From Clostridia bacterium (GTDB taxonomy: Bacteria > Bacillota_A > Clostridia > Oscillospirales > CAG-272): 42,925 nt of DNA. The stretch's first letter is position 1; each line of letters begins with the position of its first letter. Shown here piece by piece: positions 42,435-42,925 of this stretch. Location: NCBI GenBank assembly GCA_017501175.1, contig JAFVXK010000012.1:1-42925 (forward strand). Direction: 5' to 3'. Under the pieces are notes generated by a model. The model was given only the letters and a program-made list of their open reading frames with translations. It was not told the origin of the DNA and ran no database searches. Position numbers and translations under genes: made by a program.

Positions 42435-42443
42435 TGATATAAT
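42435..42443 (+). promoter_or_regulatory. Extended -10 promoter of the ABC ATPase gene
   Basis: TGATATAAT is a TGn-extended -10 element; TGGAAA at 42415-42420 is a weak -35 at 17 bp. Confidence 0.6.
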
Positions 42444-42482
42444 GTTACCGTTAATAAATATATTTTCAAAGGAGAACTAAAA

Positions 42483-42925
42483 ATGGCAGGTCTTTCACTC
42501 AGACACATTTACAAGAAGTACCCCGGCGGCGTCGTTGCCGTTTCCGACTTCAACCTTGAAATCAAGGATAAGGAGTTCCTTATCTTCGTTGGTCCTTCGG
42601 GTTGCGGTAAGTCCACCACCCTTCGTATGATTGCAGGTCTTGAGGAGATTTCCGAGGGCGAGCTTTACATAGGCGACAGATACGTTAACGATATCGCTCC
42701 TAAGGACAGAGATATCGCGATGGTGTTCCAGAACTACGCTCTTTATCCTCATATGACTGTTTTCGACAATATGGCATTCGGTCTTAAGCTCCGTAAGGTT
42801 CCCAAGGAGGAGATTAAGAGAAGAGTTGAGGAGGCTGCAAGAATCCTTGACATATCCCACCTTCTTGAGCGTCGTCCCAAGGCTCTTTCGGGTGGTCAGA
42901 AGCAGAGAGTTGCGCTTGGCCGTGC
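42483..42925 (+). CDS. ABC transporter ATP-binding protein, MsmK/UgpC type (partial, 3' end cut by window)
   Basis: The first 147 residues of a sugar-type ABC ATPase. Walker A is [13 protein letters not shown], the Q-loop is [11 protein letters not shown], and the signature motif [13 protein letters not shown] is the last thing seen before the window ends. The opening [23 protein letters not shown] is typical of the multitask MsmK/UgpC/MalK ATPases that energise many carbohydrate importers in Firmicutes. AAAGGAG lies 9 nt before the ATG. Walker B and the regulatory C-terminal domain lie beyond the window. Confidence 0.93.
   Translation, partial: MAGLSLRHIYKKYPGGVVAVSDFNLEIKDKEFLIFVGPSGCGKSTTLRMIAGLEEISEGELYIGDRYVNDIAPKDRDIAMVFQNYALYPHMTVFDNMAFGLKLRKVPKEEIKRRVEEAARILDISHLLERRPKALSGGQKQRVALGR

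Overview
The window looks like a chromosomal segment of an anaerobic Bacillota (class Clostridia), probably an uncultivated gut lineage. The grounds are a T-box leader, a CIRCE operator, type III glutamine synthetase, an RpiR-type regulator, many TTGACA/TATAAT promoters with 17-bp spacers, AGGAGG-type ribosome binding sites and clostridial-type proteins. I could run no database search, so this placement is inference.

Layout. 1-2630: a GT8 glycosyltransferase, a PlsC-type acyltransferase broken by an amber codon, and a CrtO-like membrane acyltransferase. 2775-5977: a T-box leader (specifier tentatively AUC, isoleucine) in front of an unusual HTH-cupin-acyl-CoA ligase fusion, then a MaoC-type hydratase in its own unit. 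6081-9466: a sugar-phosphate isomerase-like TIM barrel, then a PHP phosphoesterase, VTT membrane protein and Sfp-type phosphopantetheinyl transferase in a row. 9710-11269: a divergent XRE regulator/B-box membrane protein pair sharing a 19-bp operator, and a DUF6512-like membrane protein. 11405-13507: glnN on the minus strand.

13508-29331 is the core of the window: a complete glycyl-radical-enzyme bacterial microcompartment (GRM) locus of the 1,2-propanediol type (fucose/rhamnose, GRM5-like). A cluster of TGAAAATNATTTTCA palindromes and a promoter precede an rpiR regulator. Then come acetate kinase, class II aldolase, CoA-acylating aldehyde dehydrogenase, Zn alcohol dehydrogenase, four BMC-H shell genes, PduL, a BMC-P pentamer, PduS, PduT (BMC-T), the glycyl radical diol dehydratase and its activase, PduU, a PduV-like GTPase, a ParA ATPase and a small Lys/Ala/Pro-rich protein. 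The inferred flow is: deoxysugar phosphate is cleaved by the aldolase to DHAP and lactaldehyde; lactaldehyde is reduced to propanediol; the radical enzyme dehydrates propanediol to propionaldehyde; PduP-type enzyme and PduL turn it into propionyl phosphate, and the kinase makes ATP; the alcohol dehydrogenase recycles NAD. Four enzymes carry similar amphipathic tails that look like encapsulation peptides.

The most interesting part is the end of that operon: the ParA ATPase and the disordered basic protein overlap the shell and GTPase genes tail to head (TAATG, ATGA and a 14-nt overlap). This has the architecture of a McdAB-like positioning system dedicated to a catabolic microcompartment.

29401-42925 is mostly housekeeping: a GNAT and an esterase-fold protein lacking its nucleophile, clpB with a one-base frameshift behind a perfect CIRCE, a small membrane protein, uvrB-uvrA-dut, pgk, a tandem structured repeat, tpiA, and the start of an MsmK/UgpC-type ABC ATPase running off the end. 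No tRNA, rRNA, insertion sequence or CRISPR array was seen.
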